Assembly (NCBI GenBank): GCA_900552675.1
Contig: USAI01000004.1
Location: 1 to 54,394, forward strand
DNA: 54,394 nucleotides
Direction: 5' to 3'
DNA from: an uncultured Prevotella sp.
GTDB lineage: Bacteria; Bacteroidota; Bacteroidia; Bacteroidales; Bacteroidaceae
The notes below the pieces were generated by a model. The model was not told the origin of the DNA, made no database searches, and worked only from the letters and a program-made list of their open reading frames with translations. Below, piece by piece: positions 40,946 through 51,235 of this stretch. The position numbers and the translations under genes were made by a program. The stretch's first letter is position 1. Each line of letters opens with the position of its first letter.

Positions 40946-43238
40946 GATAGCCGATGGCGAAATGCAAACTTTGACTATTTCCAAAGCCCGACATATTATA
41001 GAAGCCGTCTTTGTAGGGAACGTGTATACCTATACCCCAGTCAAGACGCAACACAAAGAAGTCGAGGTCATATCGGATGCCTATGCCTGTTCCTAAAGCC
41101 GTCTGTCTAAACACATTCTTCAGTTGCAGATGCGAGCTTTTACGTATTCCATCATCTTTTAATGCCCACACGTTGCCTGCATCAAGGAACAGTGCTCCAT
41201 ACAAATTACCGAAGAGGCGCGGACGATATTCAAGGTTTGCCAACAGCTTGATGTCGCCCGTTTGATCAATGAACGAATACTTTGAGTTTTCAGACAGATA
41301 AGCTCCAGGGCCAATGCTACGCACATTAAAAGCACGAATACTGTTGGCACCACCTACATAGAACTGCTCGCTATAAGGAGCAAAGGTAGAGTTGCCATAC
41401 GCCCACACCAAGCCAGCATTGAGATGCGCCACCAACTGACTATGATCAGAAATCTGCCACGTCTTTCTAAAGTCCGACTCAATCTTTACAAACTGTGCAA
41501 AGGGGTTCTTGAACATCTGCTTCTTAGGCTCGTTCCATTTTTTGCCTGCTATCACATAACCCAATGAAAGAATGTTTGAGGCCTCACTAACCGTTGTTTC
41601 CCAAAAAATGGGGTTACGATAGTTTAAGGGGCTGGTATAGGTAAAAGTGTAGCGCATCTTAGGCACAAACTGGTCGGCCATCGACACCATCAAATAGGGG
41701 TTTGCCTGCATTATTTCTTTGAAAGCCTCAGAAGGATCTTTCATATATTCATACTGCAGGATAAGCGGACTAAACTGATGACGACGCGTCACAGTAGGCT
41801 GGAACGTATAGGTAAGTTCGCCCGACACTACATGACGTTTAAAATAGCTCGAGCGGTTCAGCACACTCGACGACCCTTTGATCAATGTTGTGGGCGATGC
41901 ATACCAACGATGATGCTGCCAGAAAGGCAACAACAGACGTGGCAATTCAAGCGAAGCATCTATGCCATACTCATACGAATTAAATTTAGAGCTTGTACCA
42001 TCAGCACGATGCCCTGTTTGCCATTCATACGACCCCTTCAAGTTTATATCAAGTTTCTCGCCTCCACGAAAAGCATTACGACGTGTGATACCAATCACGA
42101 GTCCAGGTCCCACGCGTCCCGTCGTTTTTCCCGTAAGGTTCGACTCAACATAAAAGTCCCAAGGCTTGTCTAAGATACAGTTCAAGGTTAAATCTAAGCT
42201 GTCGCAACGAGCTGTAGTATCGCGTGGTGTAAACTTAAAGTCGACCATGCTGAACAATCCCATAGCCGATAGATTGTTAGCCGACTGCATATAGTCGTTA
42301 TAGCTATACGGCTGTCCGTGTCGCATCTTCACATCTTTCATGATAATGCGGGCACGAATAGGCGGACGCTTCCCATTATAAAACATTGAAAAGTGGCGAT
42401 AGCAGAACGAATCGGGCAACGGGTCTTGATATTGTTTTCTTATTTCAAGACGCACATTGCCAATATACCACTTCTTTGTAGCAGCTTCAGGAATACCTTC
42501 GGCCAACTGCAAACGCAGACGTGCCTCACCCGGAATATTCAACGTGTCGGCAAGATATGAAGCAAAACTGGGCTGATAATAATAGTATCCATTATTGCGA
42601 AACAGAGTGCTTAAACGGTTACGCTCGGCATCCAGAGCCGACACATCAAAGGCGTCGCCAGGTTTTACCAAAGCCTCACTGCAAGTAGAGTCGATAAGCG
42701 CCATTGCCTCAGCAGGAAAACGCGTATAGACCAACGTATCAACGGTGTGCAATTTTCCCAGTCGCACCTCGTATGCCACTTTAGCCTTCTTTTCGTTCGA
42801 CAAAATTTTCTCTGTATATCGCACAGACGCACCAAAAAAGCCGCGGTCACGCAGTAAACCTTGCGCCACCTTTGCGCGCAATGCAGGGTTAACATTGCTG
42901 AGCAATACTGGTGCCTTTCCAAACGACTTTGTAATCCATTTGCTCACCACAGAGTGTGAACCCGAGAAGGCGTTCCATATCCACAAGCGGTAAGGAATGG
43001 TGCGGTAATAAGAACTTCCAAACAAAGCACCGTTAGGTGCCGAAGCCAATGCCGCCTCCACCTCTTCTTGCGTCGACACGAAGTGGTCGTTCTTTTCATA
43101 GTCGAGATATTTTATTTTCTCCAATCCCACAAACAGTTTGTCGTCATCAGGCACCCTACTGGTTGTAGAGCATCCCGCTGCCAACAAGCAAAGCATTAGC
43201 AAGAGGAAAGTATGTATTGTGTTCTTTGTTCGCTTCAT
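40938..43238 (-). CDS. TamA/BamA-type outer membrane protein
   Basis: A 766-residue lipoprotein-like BamA superfamily member: lipobox LLAAGC near Cys23, POTRA-like periplasmic domains over about residues 95-340 (VAQGLLRDRGFFGASVRYTEK, RLSTLFRNNGYYYYQPSF), and a C-terminal beta-barrel of the bacterial surface antigen (D15) family, with YVGGANSIRAFNVRSIGPG as the conserved VRG/IRGF-like motif and a C-terminal aromatic residue. It lies 35 bases downstream of the tamB-like gene, as in TamAB systems that move lipids or proteins to the outer membrane. The lipid anchor is a Bacteroidetes feature. Confidence 0.9.
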   Translation of the reverse strand: MKRTKNTIHTFLLLMLCLLAAGCSTTSRVPDDDKLFVGLEKIKYLDYEKNDHFVSTQEEVEAALASAPNGALFGSSYYRTIPYRLWIWNAFSGSHSVVSKWITKSFGKAPVLLSNVNPALRAKVAQGLLRDRGFFGASVRYTEKILSNEKKAKVAYEVRLGKLHTVDTLVYTRFPAEAMALIDSTCSEALVKPGDAFDVSALDAERNRLSTLFRNNGYYYYQPSFASYLADTLNIPGEARLRLQLAEGIPEAATKKWYIGNVRLEIRKQYQDPLPDSFCYRHFSMFYNGKRPPIRARIIMKDVKMRHGQPYSYNDYMQSANNLSAMGLFSMVDFKFTPRDTTARCDSLDLTLNCILDKPWDFYVESNLTGKTTGRVGPGLVIGITRRNAFRGGEKLDINLKGSYEWQTGHRADGTSSKFNSYEYGIDASLELPRLLLPFWQHHRWYASPTTLIKGSSSVLNRSSYFKRHVVSGELTYTFQPTVTRRHQFSPLILQYEYMKDPSEAFKEIMQANPYLMVSMADQFVPKMRYTFTYTSPLNYRNPIFWETTVSEASNILSLGYVIAGKKWNEPKKQMFKNPFAQFVKIESDFRKTWQISDHSQLVAHLNAGLVWAYGNSTFAPYSEQFYVGGANSIRAFNVRSIGPGAYLSENSKYSFIDQTGDIKLLANLEYRPRLFGNLYGALFLDAGNVWALKDDGIRKSSHLQLKNVFRQTALGTGIGIRYDLDFFVLRLDWGIGIHVPYKDGFYNMSGFGNSQSLHFAIGYPF

Positions 43239-43273
43239 ATTATCACTTTCGTTTGTTGTATAGAAACATTCGT

Positions 43274-46200
43274 CTACTTTTGACGTATCGAATCGTTCGT
43301 TACCTTCTGCTTCGTAGAATCCTTCACCATCTTTGTTCTCATCATCAAAGCAGCGTCAATATCTTGCGAGGCTGATTTCTTACGTTTAAAGTTGAAGATA
43401 TCAGTAAGTTTCTGTATCTTTTTGCGATACATAAAGCCAGCGCCAAACTGTTCTACATTGCCTTCCAGCCAGTCGTAGCGAGCCTTGTCGTAGAACAACT
43501 TAAGATATTTATTAGAGGTAGGACTAAGACGATACTCCAACGTTACATTATCGAAGAACGTATCGTTTTGGTTTTCTATCTCAGCACCCGACGACACCTT
43601 ACCGCCTATCACGATGCGCAAACGGTTATTCCAAAAACGTTTCGAGAATTTAAACGAATAGTCGGTATGCGTTTCGCCCGTGCCTACCGTGGTATTATCC
43701 ATACCAAAGCTTAGATCGAGCGTGCGCAGTGCGCTACCCGAAATTGAGTTTATCTGACTGTTCAAGAAGGCACTCAGCGCACTATTCATTGAGAAGGCAT
43801 TGGTGTTACCATCAGCCAGATACATGCCCGTAGTAAGCATTGTCACGGCCAACTTACCCCTGCTTTCCTTTGTCATAGTTTGCAATTCGTTATGCAGCGA
43901 CAGGTCTTCAGGGGCATCAATAATAAATTCAAGACCCATATTTTGCAGTGTCTTCGTTATCTTCACGCCACATTCAAAGGTCACGTTACGTCCACCCGTA
44001 CCACCATCATCGGCCACCTGCGCCTTTGTTTCCTCAATAGCTGTAATGTTTAGTTTCGGGTTCATCATGTCGCCGAAGAATTCGACATAGCTACCATCCT
44101 GAATAGTAAACGTTTTCAGCGGTATAACGGGCAACGAATATTTCATTTCGCCATTGCTCAGCGTATATCGTCCTGTAAGACGTATACCGTCGACAGCGCC
44201 ATATTGCATGCGTAAAGAGCCACCACCTATCAAGTCAACATAGTTGCTATGGTTAGTGTTTAGCGCGCACATAATATGCGCTCCCTCATCAATATTCAGC
44301 GTTAGGTCCATGTCAAGGCCCGACACAGCAGGCCGTTCAACCTTAGCTTCCTTTTTGGCCTTAAAGTTAGTAAACTTAACCAGGTCGTCGAGTTGCGTAT
44401 CGGTGGTCAGAGGCGAGTCGCGCAAAATATACGTCATGTCAGTAGATCCCAGCACATCCAGTTTGCCTCGCATCTTCAAAGCATCAACAGGCCCATTAAT
44501 AGCGCCCAAGAAGTTGACATAAGCCTTACCATAAGCCTCCGATCGTGCCTTCTCACGTGCATCAATCAGCAAGAAATTGTTTGTTGAGATACGTGTGCTG
44601 AGATACATATTTGCCATGTCGGCCAAGTCGAGGTATCCATTGATAACCAGCGGTGTACGGTTACGTGCAAACAGTCGATAATCGTCAAATGTTATGCGGC
44701 TATTAGTCATCGTAACCGTTTTGGTGTCAAACTTCAGTTCAACGCCATACGGCACACTTTCGATGTATGCCGAGTCGAGGCGCAATTCGCCATTCATCTT
44801 CGGTTTAGAAACAGGCCCCTCAACCTTCAGATCGCCATCACAATAGCCTTTAAAGCCAAATAGCTGGTCGGTGATGAAGCCATTGAGCAACGACAGCGGC
44901 GTATGCGATAGCGTGAGGTTAGCATCCAGTGCTCCTTGTCCTGCTGCGCTATAGGTTCCCGATATCGTTCCCACCTCTATATTATTGCACGAGAGAGTAC
45001 CGTCAACATAATGCTCATTGTTTTCCTTAGGCATATACACAAACTCAGAGCCAATATTGCCCATCTTGCATCCCTCATAGGTCATATTATTAACCATGAT
45101 TGACGACGATACCGAAAGGTCAGTTTCAGTCTTTATAACGTGAAAGTCGCCATTCATTACACCCGATATACGCGGTAGGTATGGCAGCACCGTCATCAAA
45201 CTGGCCAATTCAAACTTGGTTAAGCCTACCGTAAGGTCTTGCAGCGCCTCGGTGCTATCGTTTGTATAAACCTGAAGGCCCATGCCGTCAGAAGCACGTA
45301 ACCGAACATCGGCCGAGATACGTCTGTCGTCAGAAAAGAGGACATAGTTGTCTTTATTAACGGCAAACTTCTTATAGCCCAATACCATGTCATCACGTCC
45401 GCCCACCGACAGCTTTACACCATTGCTCTCCATCGAGGCCTTCAAGCCCAAGGACACGCCCACTCTATCTTTGGCATCCAACACACGGGTTCCAAAATAG
45501 AGGCCTCGCTCGTAGAAGGTACCACCAAAGAGCGCATTAAACACATATTGCGGATTGTTGCGGTTGTTGCGTATCTGTCCTTTAAAGTCGGTGCGTGTCG
45601 AGTCTGACACCACATTCATACGTATCGTGTCGAGCTGTATGCCATTGGCTACCAGCGAGTCGACCTTCACCACACCGTTAATACCTTCAAGCGGTGAGGT
45701 GTCGATATCGGCAAATGCGTTTGACAGTTGCACCCCAAACTTATTCATGGCTCTGGCAAACATATTATCCTGTCCTACCGACAGTTGCACACACATCGTG
45801 GGAAGGAACGAACGTAGCTTCAGCTGGTCAATATACTTATGTTCCATCTGTCGATGCACCTCAGCCATCATCTCGTCAGAATGACGCAGCAAGCGCTTAT
45901 AGCCACCACTGGCGTTAAGACGAAGGCTAAAATCGCCAGACGTTATATGAGCGAAGGTAGTGTCGCGACGCGTTAACGCATCAATCAGCAAATCTTCAGG
46001 GCGATATTTACGAGTGCTATCAGCAATCAGAATATCGCGTGCAGCCCCTTGCAGACGATACATATTATTAAAGTCGCTCTCAACAGCCAGATTAGCTTTC
46101 ATCGAGAGGTTCAGAGGTTTCTTGGTGATGCCCATGCGCTGAAAGTTGGCGCTATCAAGCTGGCACGACAGCGTACCATTAAGCACCGAATGTTGCAACA

Positions 46201-47941
46201 ATGCTTCAAGAACAATGTGTCCGTCAAAGAGGGGGCCATCACTACTAAACACGCCATGCGCCTTACCACCACCAATATGCAGTTCGGCATTTAGTCCTGA
46301 CAGGTCGTACTGGTCGATATGCAGTTGCGACACGCTGGCCGTAGCCCGTGCTACAGTGTGTGGTGCAAACATATCGGTGCCTCTACCCGCAGCAGCTATT
46401 TGTCCGGTAAGAGCCTGAAGGCCCATACCTGGCAAGAAATGCCCCAACTGCAAGCGGTGTGCATTTATCTTTGCATCATACGCCATATTGCGTGTGTTCA
46501 GGCTAACGGCAGCCATAGCATTGCCACCACCCTCGCGCAACTGCGCTTTTACGTTATACTGTGCGCCATCAAACGCCACTTTACCATCCAGCGCCATACC
46601 ACTTGGCAGACGGAACGAGGCCGCCGTTTCAACAGGTAGCACCCGTCTGATGGCATCAATCTGCTGCGTGCGCACAGCAAAGGCCATGTGCCCCTTTAGC
46701 CTATCAATATCGGTAAGATTTTGCAGCCATCCATCAGCACGAGCCGTCATAGCGCCAGGTATTTGAAGCGAGAACACAGGCACATGTGCCTTTTGCATAT
46801 TGCCTTTCATCTCGCCCTTCACATCAATAAAGGCGTATGGCATACGGCTCACATACGGCTTCATATAGGGCAGCAAAGCGGCCATATCAGCGAAGCCCAA
46901 GCGAGCGTTAAGATTAGCCGAAAGCGAGCCTGGCAACGTATCGGCAAAGGCGTTCAAATCCATTGCCAACTTAGCTTGCATACGCGAAGCAGGCGTAACA
47001 ATTGAGAGAGAGGGAATGTTGAGACGGGCCGTATCCATCAGCACCCTACACGACATATCAGAAAGGCAGAAGCCACATTTCTCGCGGAACGAAAACTTGC
47101 TGATGCCCATCGTCAAACGTTCAGGGCTATAGAAAAAGCTATCTACCCTTATCGCCAGTGCGCTCAAGGCCAAGTGGTTTACATCAAGGCCAGCGGCTTC
47201 GGGTTTAGCATACTTATTGTCATAACAAATCTTACCCTTCTTCAGGTCAAGACGTGACAATGAAAAATGTTGGGGTTCAAGGTCAAACTGCCCATTGCGT
47301 GCCACGGCATCGCCCAGCACACAACGCACTGCCAGCGTGTCGCCAGGCATGTGCACAAGAGCCGATGTGTTAACCACATGCAAACGAGCGAGCGCTATCT
47401 TCCATCGGCTTTTTTCTGTCGATGTATCTTCGGGCACCGTGTCGTTCAAGGCCACATCAAGCGATGCATTTTGCAGCAAAGCATAGCTTACATCTACGTT
47501 TTCATGGCGCAGGTCGATACCTTTACTGCGCAAGGCCACCTGCCCCACGGTGCCACGCACCTGCGCCGAAGGTATCATCGACACAGTGTTCAGTTTAACA
47601 TTGCGCAAGTTGAGTTTTTCTATCACCACATTGCCTGAGAGCAATGGGCACAGTTCGATATTAGCCACAAACTGTTCTACGCAAGCCACCGTATCGGTAG
47701 CGGTGCGTACCGAGTCGTTAACCTTCGTAAGATGCAGGTCGTTAACCTCAATATCAAGCGGGAAAGCTAAATGAACACTTCCTACCGAAGCGTTCCAATC
47801 AGTATGGTCAGAGACATACGCAGCCACATGCTTTACAGCCCAATTTTGTATTGCAGGGACATAAAGCAGTAAGGCCAGCGTCAGGAAAAGGACGAATGGG
47901 GCCAACACTATGAGCCACAGCCATTTCTTGATTTTCTTCAT
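43274..47941 (-). CDS. tamB: TamB/AsmA-like translocation and assembly protein
   Basis: A 1555-residue protein begun at 47941 (MKKIKKWLWLIVLAPFVLFL), giving a signal-anchor near the N-terminus; ATG 47974 would add 11 residues. The long body is repeated beta-strand, of the kind that forms hydrophobic grooves in AsmA-like lipid-transfer proteins. The C-terminal region (FTIQDGSYVEFFGDMMNPKLNITA, LRIVIGGKVSSGAE, VTLEYRLSPTSNKYLKLFY) corresponds to the TamB/DUF490 domain. It is inferred to span the periplasm with TamA, carrying phospholipid between membranes. It follows the RluA-type gene on the same strand. Confidence 0.93.
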   Translation of the reverse strand: MKKIKKWLWLIVLAPFVLFLTLALLLYVPAIQNWAVKHVAAYVSDHTDWNASVGSVHLAFPLDIEVNDLHLTKVNDSVRTATDTVACVEQFVANIELCPLLSGNVVIEKLNLRNVKLNTVSMIPSAQVRGTVGQVALRSKGIDLRHENVDVSYALLQNASLDVALNDTVPEDTSTEKSRWKIALARLHVVNTSALVHMPGDTLAVRCVLGDAVARNGQFDLEPQHFSLSRLDLKKGKICYDNKYAKPEAAGLDVNHLALSALAIRVDSFFYSPERLTMGISKFSFREKCGFCLSDMSCRVLMDTARLNIPSLSIVTPASRMQAKLAMDLNAFADTLPGSLSANLNARLGFADMAALLPYMKPYVSRMPYAFIDVKGEMKGNMQKAHVPVFSLQIPGAMTARADGWLQNLTDIDRLKGHMAFAVRTQQIDAIRRVLPVETAASFRLPSGMALDGKVAFDGAQYNVKAQLREGGGNAMAAVSLNTRNMAYDAKINAHRLQLGHFLPGMGLQALTGQIAAAGRGTDMFAPHTVARATASVSQLHIDQYDLSGLNAELHIGGGKAHGVFSSDGPLFDGHIVLEALLQHSVLNGTLSCQLDSANFQRMGITKKPLNLSMKANLAVESDFNNMYRLQGAARDILIADSTRKYRPEDLLIDALTRRDTTFAHITSGDFSLRLNASGGYKRLLRHSDEMMAEVHRQMEHKYIDQLKLRSFLPTMCVQLSVGQDNMFARAMNKFGVQLSNAFADIDTSPLEGINGVVKVDSLVANGIQLDTIRMNVVSDSTRTDFKGQIRNNRNNPQYVFNALFGGTFYERGLYFGTRVLDAKDRVGVSLGLKASMESNGVKLSVGGRDDMVLGYKKFAVNKDNYVLFSDDRRISADVRLRASDGMGLQVYTNDSTEALQDLTVGLTKFELASLMTVLPYLPRISGVMNGDFHVIKTETDLSVSSSIMVNNMTYEGCKMGNIGSEFVYMPKENNEHYVDGTLSCNNIEVGTISGTYSAAGQGALDANLTLSHTPLSLLNGFITDQLFGFKGYCDGDLKVEGPVSKPKMNGELRLDSAYIESVPYGVELKFDTKTVTMTNSRITFDDYRLFARNRTPLVINGYLDLADMANMYLSTRISTNNFLLIDAREKARSEAYGKAYVNFLGAINGPVDALKMRGKLDVLGSTDMTYILRDSPLTTDTQLDDLVKFTNFKAKKEAKVERPAVSGLDMDLTLNIDEGAHIMCALNTNHSNYVDLIGGGSLRMQYGAVDGIRLTGRYTLSNGEMKYSLPVIPLKTFTIQDGSYVEFFGDMMNPKLNITAIEETKAQVADDGGTGGRNVTFECGVKITKTLQNMGLEFIIDAPEDLSLHNELQTMTKESRGKLAVTMLTTGMYLADGNTNAFSMNSALSAFLNSQINSISGSALRTLDLSFGMDNTTVGTGETHTDYSFKFSKRFWNNRLRIVIGGKVSSGAEIENQNDTFFDNVTLEYRLSPTSNKYLKLFYDKARYDWLEGNVEQFGAGFMYRKKIQKLTDIFNFKRKKSASQDIDAALMMRTKMVKDSTKQKVTNDSIRQK

Positions 47942-47993
47942 AAACGTATGCGCAGGTGGATGCAATATGCTCAAAAAAGCAATATGATAAGGC

Positions 47994-48671
47994 CTAACCT
48001 ATGGTGCTGGCCAAATCATGCCATATTTTCTCTTGTGGCAGCGGAGCTTCGGCCACAATGAGTTCTTTAGATACAGGATGCACAAATTCAACACGACGCG
48101 ACAACAACGAAATGCTACCATCAGCATTGCTTCGGCGTGCTCCATATTTAAGGTCGCCACGTATGGGGCATCCCATTTTAGCCAACTGGCAACGTATTTG
48201 ATGATGACGTCCAGTAAGCAAGTTTACCTGTATAAGCGTATAGTTATCGCCATGCCCTACCACCTTATATTTGAGCACAGCCTTTTTCGAGCCAGGCACC
48301 TCATGGTCGGTAGCATAGCTCTTATTTTGTTTTTCATTACGTCGCAGCCAATGCGTGAGCGTTCCCTCATCGGCCGCCGGACAGCTTTGTGTCAGTGCCC
48401 AATAGGTTTTATGCACATCGCCGTTGCGAAACATATCGTTCAACCGCGAGAGAGCCTTCGATGTTTTAGCAAACACCACGAGGCCACTAACGGGTCGGTC
48501 AAGACGATGCACGACACCCAGGAACACGTTTCCTGGCTTGCCGTACTTCGTCTTCAAATAAGCTTTCACTGTTTCAGAAAGCGGTGTGTCGCCCGTCTTA
48601 TCGCCTTGAACGATCTCACCGCTTTCTTTTGATACAATGATGATATGGTTGTCTTCGTAAACTACCTTCAT
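47994..48671 (-). CDS. RluA-family pseudouridine synthase
   Basis: A 225-residue enzyme that isomerises uridines in rRNA or tRNA. The catalytic motif HRLDRPVSGLVVFAKTSKA contains the active Asp; LLTGRHHQIRCQLAKMGCPIRGDLKYG is the second family motif. There is no S4 domain, as in the short TruC/RluC-like members. Its start overlaps the fabG stop by one base (TAATG), so the two are coupled. Target site unknown. Confidence 0.92.
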   Translation of the reverse strand: MKVVYEDNHIIIVSKESGEIVQGDKTGDTPLSETVKAYLKTKYGKPGNVFLGVVHRLDRPVSGLVVFAKTSKALSRLNDMFRNGDVHKTYWALTQSCPAADEGTLTHWLRRNEKQNKSYATDHEVPGSKKAVLKYKVVGHGDNYTLIQVNLLTGRHHQIRCQLAKMGCPIRGDLKYGARRSNADGSISLLSRRVEFVHPVSKELIVAEAPLPQEKIWHDLASTIG

Positions 48672-49429
48672 TACATGTTCATTCCGCCATCTACCTGGAT
48701 AACCTGGCCTGATACGTATGACGACATATCAGATGCGAGGAAGAGGCACACATTGGCAATATCTTCTGTCTGACCACCGCGACGGAGAGGAATTTTCTTC
48801 ATCCAGTCTTTGCGAATTTCTTCTGACAGCTGAGCGGTCATCGGAGTTTCAATAAAGCCAGGAGCAACAGCGTTAGCACGCACGCCCTTGGGGCCAAGCT
48901 CCTGAGCGATTGACTTAGCCAAACCAATCATACCAGCCTTTGAAGCTGAGTAGTTGCACTGTCCGGCATTGCCATGAACACCTACTACTGACGACATATT
49001 GATGATAGAACCACCACGCTGGCGCAGCATGATAGGAGCACAAGCATGAATAAAGTTGAAGGCCGACTTCAGGTTTACGTTCAGCACAGCATCCCACTGA
49101 GCCTCTGACATACGCAGCATCAGGCCGTCTTTAGTGATACCAGCATTATTAACGAGCACGTCAATCGAGCCAAAATCGGCATGTATCTGCTTCACAACCT
49201 TCTCTGTTTCTTCAAAGTCGGCAGCATTGCCAGCATAAGCGCGGCAAGTAACGCCAAGGGCCTCAATTTCTTTACGTGTAGCCTCCAAACCAGCAGCCAT
49301 ATCGTCGTTAAGCACGAGGTCGGTGAATGCGATGTTTGCGCCTTCCTTAGCAAATTTCATAGCAACGGCTTTACCGATGCCACGTGCTGCGCCCGTAACG
49401 AGAGCAGTCTTACCTGTAAGTAATCCCAT
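48671..49429 (-). CDS. fabG: 3-oxoacyl-ACP reductase FabG
   Basis: A 252-residue short-chain dehydrogenase. NADPH-binding TGAARGIGKAVA lies at the N-terminus, NNAGITKDGLML follows, and the catalytic Ser/Tyr/Lys set is in INMSSVVG and YSASKAG. It reduces 3-oxoacyl-ACP in fatty acid elongation. It is the first gene of the minus-strand run fabG, RluA-type, tamB, tamA. That grouping puts fatty acid synthesis beside outer-membrane transport genes. Confidence 0.94.
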   Translation of the reverse strand: MGLLTGKTALVTGAARGIGKAVAMKFAKEGANIAFTDLVLNDDMAAGLEATRKEIEALGVTCRAYAGNAADFEETEKVVKQIHADFGSIDVLVNNAGITKDGLMLRMSEAQWDAVLNVNLKSAFNFIHACAPIMLRQRGGSIINMSSVVGVHGNAGQCNYSASKAGMIGLAKSIAQELGPKGVRANAVAPGFIETPMTAQLSEEIRKDWMKKIPLRRGGQTEDIANVCLFLASDMSSYVSGQVIQVDGGMNM

Positions 49430-49598
49430 AATATTAATTATATGTTTATTTTATATGAAATATATTCATTTTCAATGTGTTGCCATATTACGTCGAGACA
49501 CACAAAGCCACGCTGCCCAGCATTTACCGAATATTTTCAATGCCACTATACCTATTATATATAGCATTTATTCAGCCTCTACCACACAGGATGTTCTG

Positions 49599-49606
49599 CA
49601 AATATA
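49599..49606 (-). promoter_or_regulatory. -7 promoter box of fabG
   Basis: The minus strand reads TATATTTG, an exact match. It leaves a leader of about 160 bases. No structure or ORF is credible between it and fabG. Confidence 0.45.
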
Positions 49607-49832
49607 CGTCAGTTTTTCGGCATAGCCAAGGTAAAACGATAGTAACTGCCCTTTTTTAACATTTATTGAAACATTTACTTTTACAATTATTAACGTTCGT
49701 TTCACCACATCTCAACCTTACGCCCAAACCATGAAGCAAGAAAACGAGACGATTGTTACCCCACGGTGCCACAGAAGAAAACAAGATAAAAAACTTTAAG
49801 GGTTCACGCTTGCATAATTCAAATATAAGTTT

Positions 49833-49840
49833 TAATTTTG
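49833..49840 (+). promoter_or_regulatory. -7 promoter box of the TetR-type gene
   Basis: TAATTTTG matches TAnnTTTG, 43 bases before the ATG. It overlaps the palindrome at 49838. Confidence 0.5.
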
Positions 49841-49862
49841 CACACATAAATAGGATGTGCAA
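49838..49862 (+). promoter_or_regulatory. Candidate TetR operator palindrome
   Basis: TTGCACA (49838-49844) and TGTGCAA (49856-49862) are exact inverted arms around 11 bases. The site sits at the promoter and likely transcription start of the TetR gene, where binding would block its own transcription. That role is inference from position. The remainder of the 49430-49882 gap, other than the fabG promoter, holds nothing else recognised. Confidence 0.5.
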
Positions 49863-49882
49863 TTTTTAAAATCAGTTAAGTT

Positions 49883-50476
49883 ATGTCCATATCAAAAACC
49901 CGCCAAAAACTGGTTGACGTAGCTCGCCAACTGTTTGCCAAGAATGGTATCGCCAACACGACGATGAACGATATTGCCGTGGCATCAGGCAAAGGAAGAC
50001 GTACCTTATACACATATTTCAACCGTAAAGAAGATGTTTATTCGGCCGTAATCGAGTCAGAGTTAGAGCGATTGTCTGACAAGCTCGATGAGGTATCGTC
50101 GCTGAAGATACGCCCACAAGACAAAATTATAGAACTGATATATACCCACCTTAGTATGATACGCGAAACGGTGGTGCGCAACGGCAACCTTCGCGCCGAG
50201 TTTTTCCGCAATATATGGATGGTAGAAAAGGTGCGCAAAAACTTTGATGAAGACGAGATAGAACTGTTCCGTAAAGTATATGCCGAAGGCAAGGCTGATG
50301 GCGAATTTGACATTGAAGACGTTGACCTTGTAGCCGACATCACCCACTATTGTATCAAAGGCCTCGAGGTGCCATTCATCTATGGCCGCTTGGGCCATGG
50401 CATGACCGAAGAATCCAGCAAACCACTGGTAGCCAAAGTGGTATATGGTGCCTTAGGAAAGTCGGGAGCCAAATAA
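49883..50476 (+). CDS. TetR-family transcriptional regulator
   Basis: A 197-residue protein. The N-terminal helix-turn-helix is typical: ARQLFAKNGIANTTMNDIAV, then GKGRRTLYTYFNRKEDVYSA, residues 10-60. The C-terminal helical domain binds an unknown ligand. It lies upstream of two DUF4230 genes on the same strand (63 bases) and 453 bases from divergent fabG; it could regulate either. It is probably self-regulated through the palindrome at its promoter. Confidence 0.9.
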   Translation: MSISKTRQKLVDVARQLFAKNGIANTTMNDIAVASGKGRRTLYTYFNRKEDVYSAVIESELERLSDKLDEVSSLKIRPQDKIIELIYTHLSMIRETVVRNGNLRAEFFRNIWMVEKVRKNFDEDEIELFRKVYAEGKADGEFDIEDVDLVADITHYCIKGLEVPFIYGRLGHGMTEESSKPLVAKVVYGALGKSGAK

Positions 50477-50539
50477 CGACCCCTATTCTTTGCACCGTTT
50501 TCAATACAGATAACTCTTGTCATTAATTGTAGCTACATT

Positions 50540-51235
50540 ATGTCAAACAAGCCATTTCTACAACAGTTTTTACGCTACGTACCACTCACAATGCTGTTTA
50601 TGCTTTTTCTGTTTTCAGCTTGTAAAAAAGAAAAAGCAGAGGCTGAAGTGGCCAAAATCGACACCATACCTACACTGGTCATGCAGATACAAAAATGCTC
50701 AAAGCTATACACTGCCGAGTGTAAGATGCACAAAATTGTAACACACGACGACAAGGTGAGCCTGCATGGCAAATTTATGGAAACCGACTATAACATCGAC
50801 CTCCCTGTAGGTTCGCGAAAGGTAGCCATACCTATGGATGCCACCATCAAGGCCTACATCGACTTTTCTTCGTTTTCAGAAGCCAGCATCTTACGCAATG
50901 GTGACAAGCTAAACGTTGTCTTGCCCGACCCCAAGGTGCAGCTTACCAGCACCTCTATCAACCACGAAGAGGTGAAACAATTTGTAGCCCTCACCCGTAG
51001 CCGCTTTACCGACGAAGAACTAACCAACTATGAACAGCAAGGGCGCAAAGCCATCATTGCCGACATACCCCAAACAAACATTGTAGAACAGGCTCGCGAG
51101 AGCGCCGCCCGCATCCTCATACCCATGTTTGTTCAAATGGGCTTCAAAGAGGCCGACATCACCGTGTCGTTTCGTAAAGACTTTAATAAGAATAACATCG
51201 GGCTATTGCTCGAAAACAATACAGCGGGAAAATGA
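50540..51235 (+). CDS. DUF4230 protein, lipoprotein, first of a pair
   Basis: A 231-residue protein with signal FLQQFLRYVPLTMLFMLFLF and lipobox FSAC (Cys27 area), then a charged segment and a DUF4230-like domain (KYTAECKMHKIVTHDD-like KLYTAECKMHKIVTHDDKV, RKVAIPMDATIKAYIDFSSF, NGDKLNVVLPDPKVQLTSTSI, ESAARILIPMFVQMGF). Function unknown. Its stop overlaps the start of the second DUF4230 gene by 4 bases. Confidence 0.82.
   Translation: MSNKPFLQQFLRYVPLTMLFMLFLFSACKKEKAEAEVAKIDTIPTLVMQIQKCSKLYTAECKMHKIVTHDDKVSLHGKFMETDYNIDLPVGSRKVAIPMDATIKAYIDFSSFSEASILRNGDKLNVVLPDPKVQLTSTSINHEEVKQFVALTRSRFTDEELTNYEQQGRKAIIADIPQTNIVEQARESAARILIPMFVQMGFKEADITVSFRKDFNKNNIGLLLENNTAGK

Noticed and set aside
49656..49862. 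68-residue minus-strand ORF between fabG and the TetR gene
   Set aside because: Overlaps the TetR promoter, low-complexity, no family likeness.
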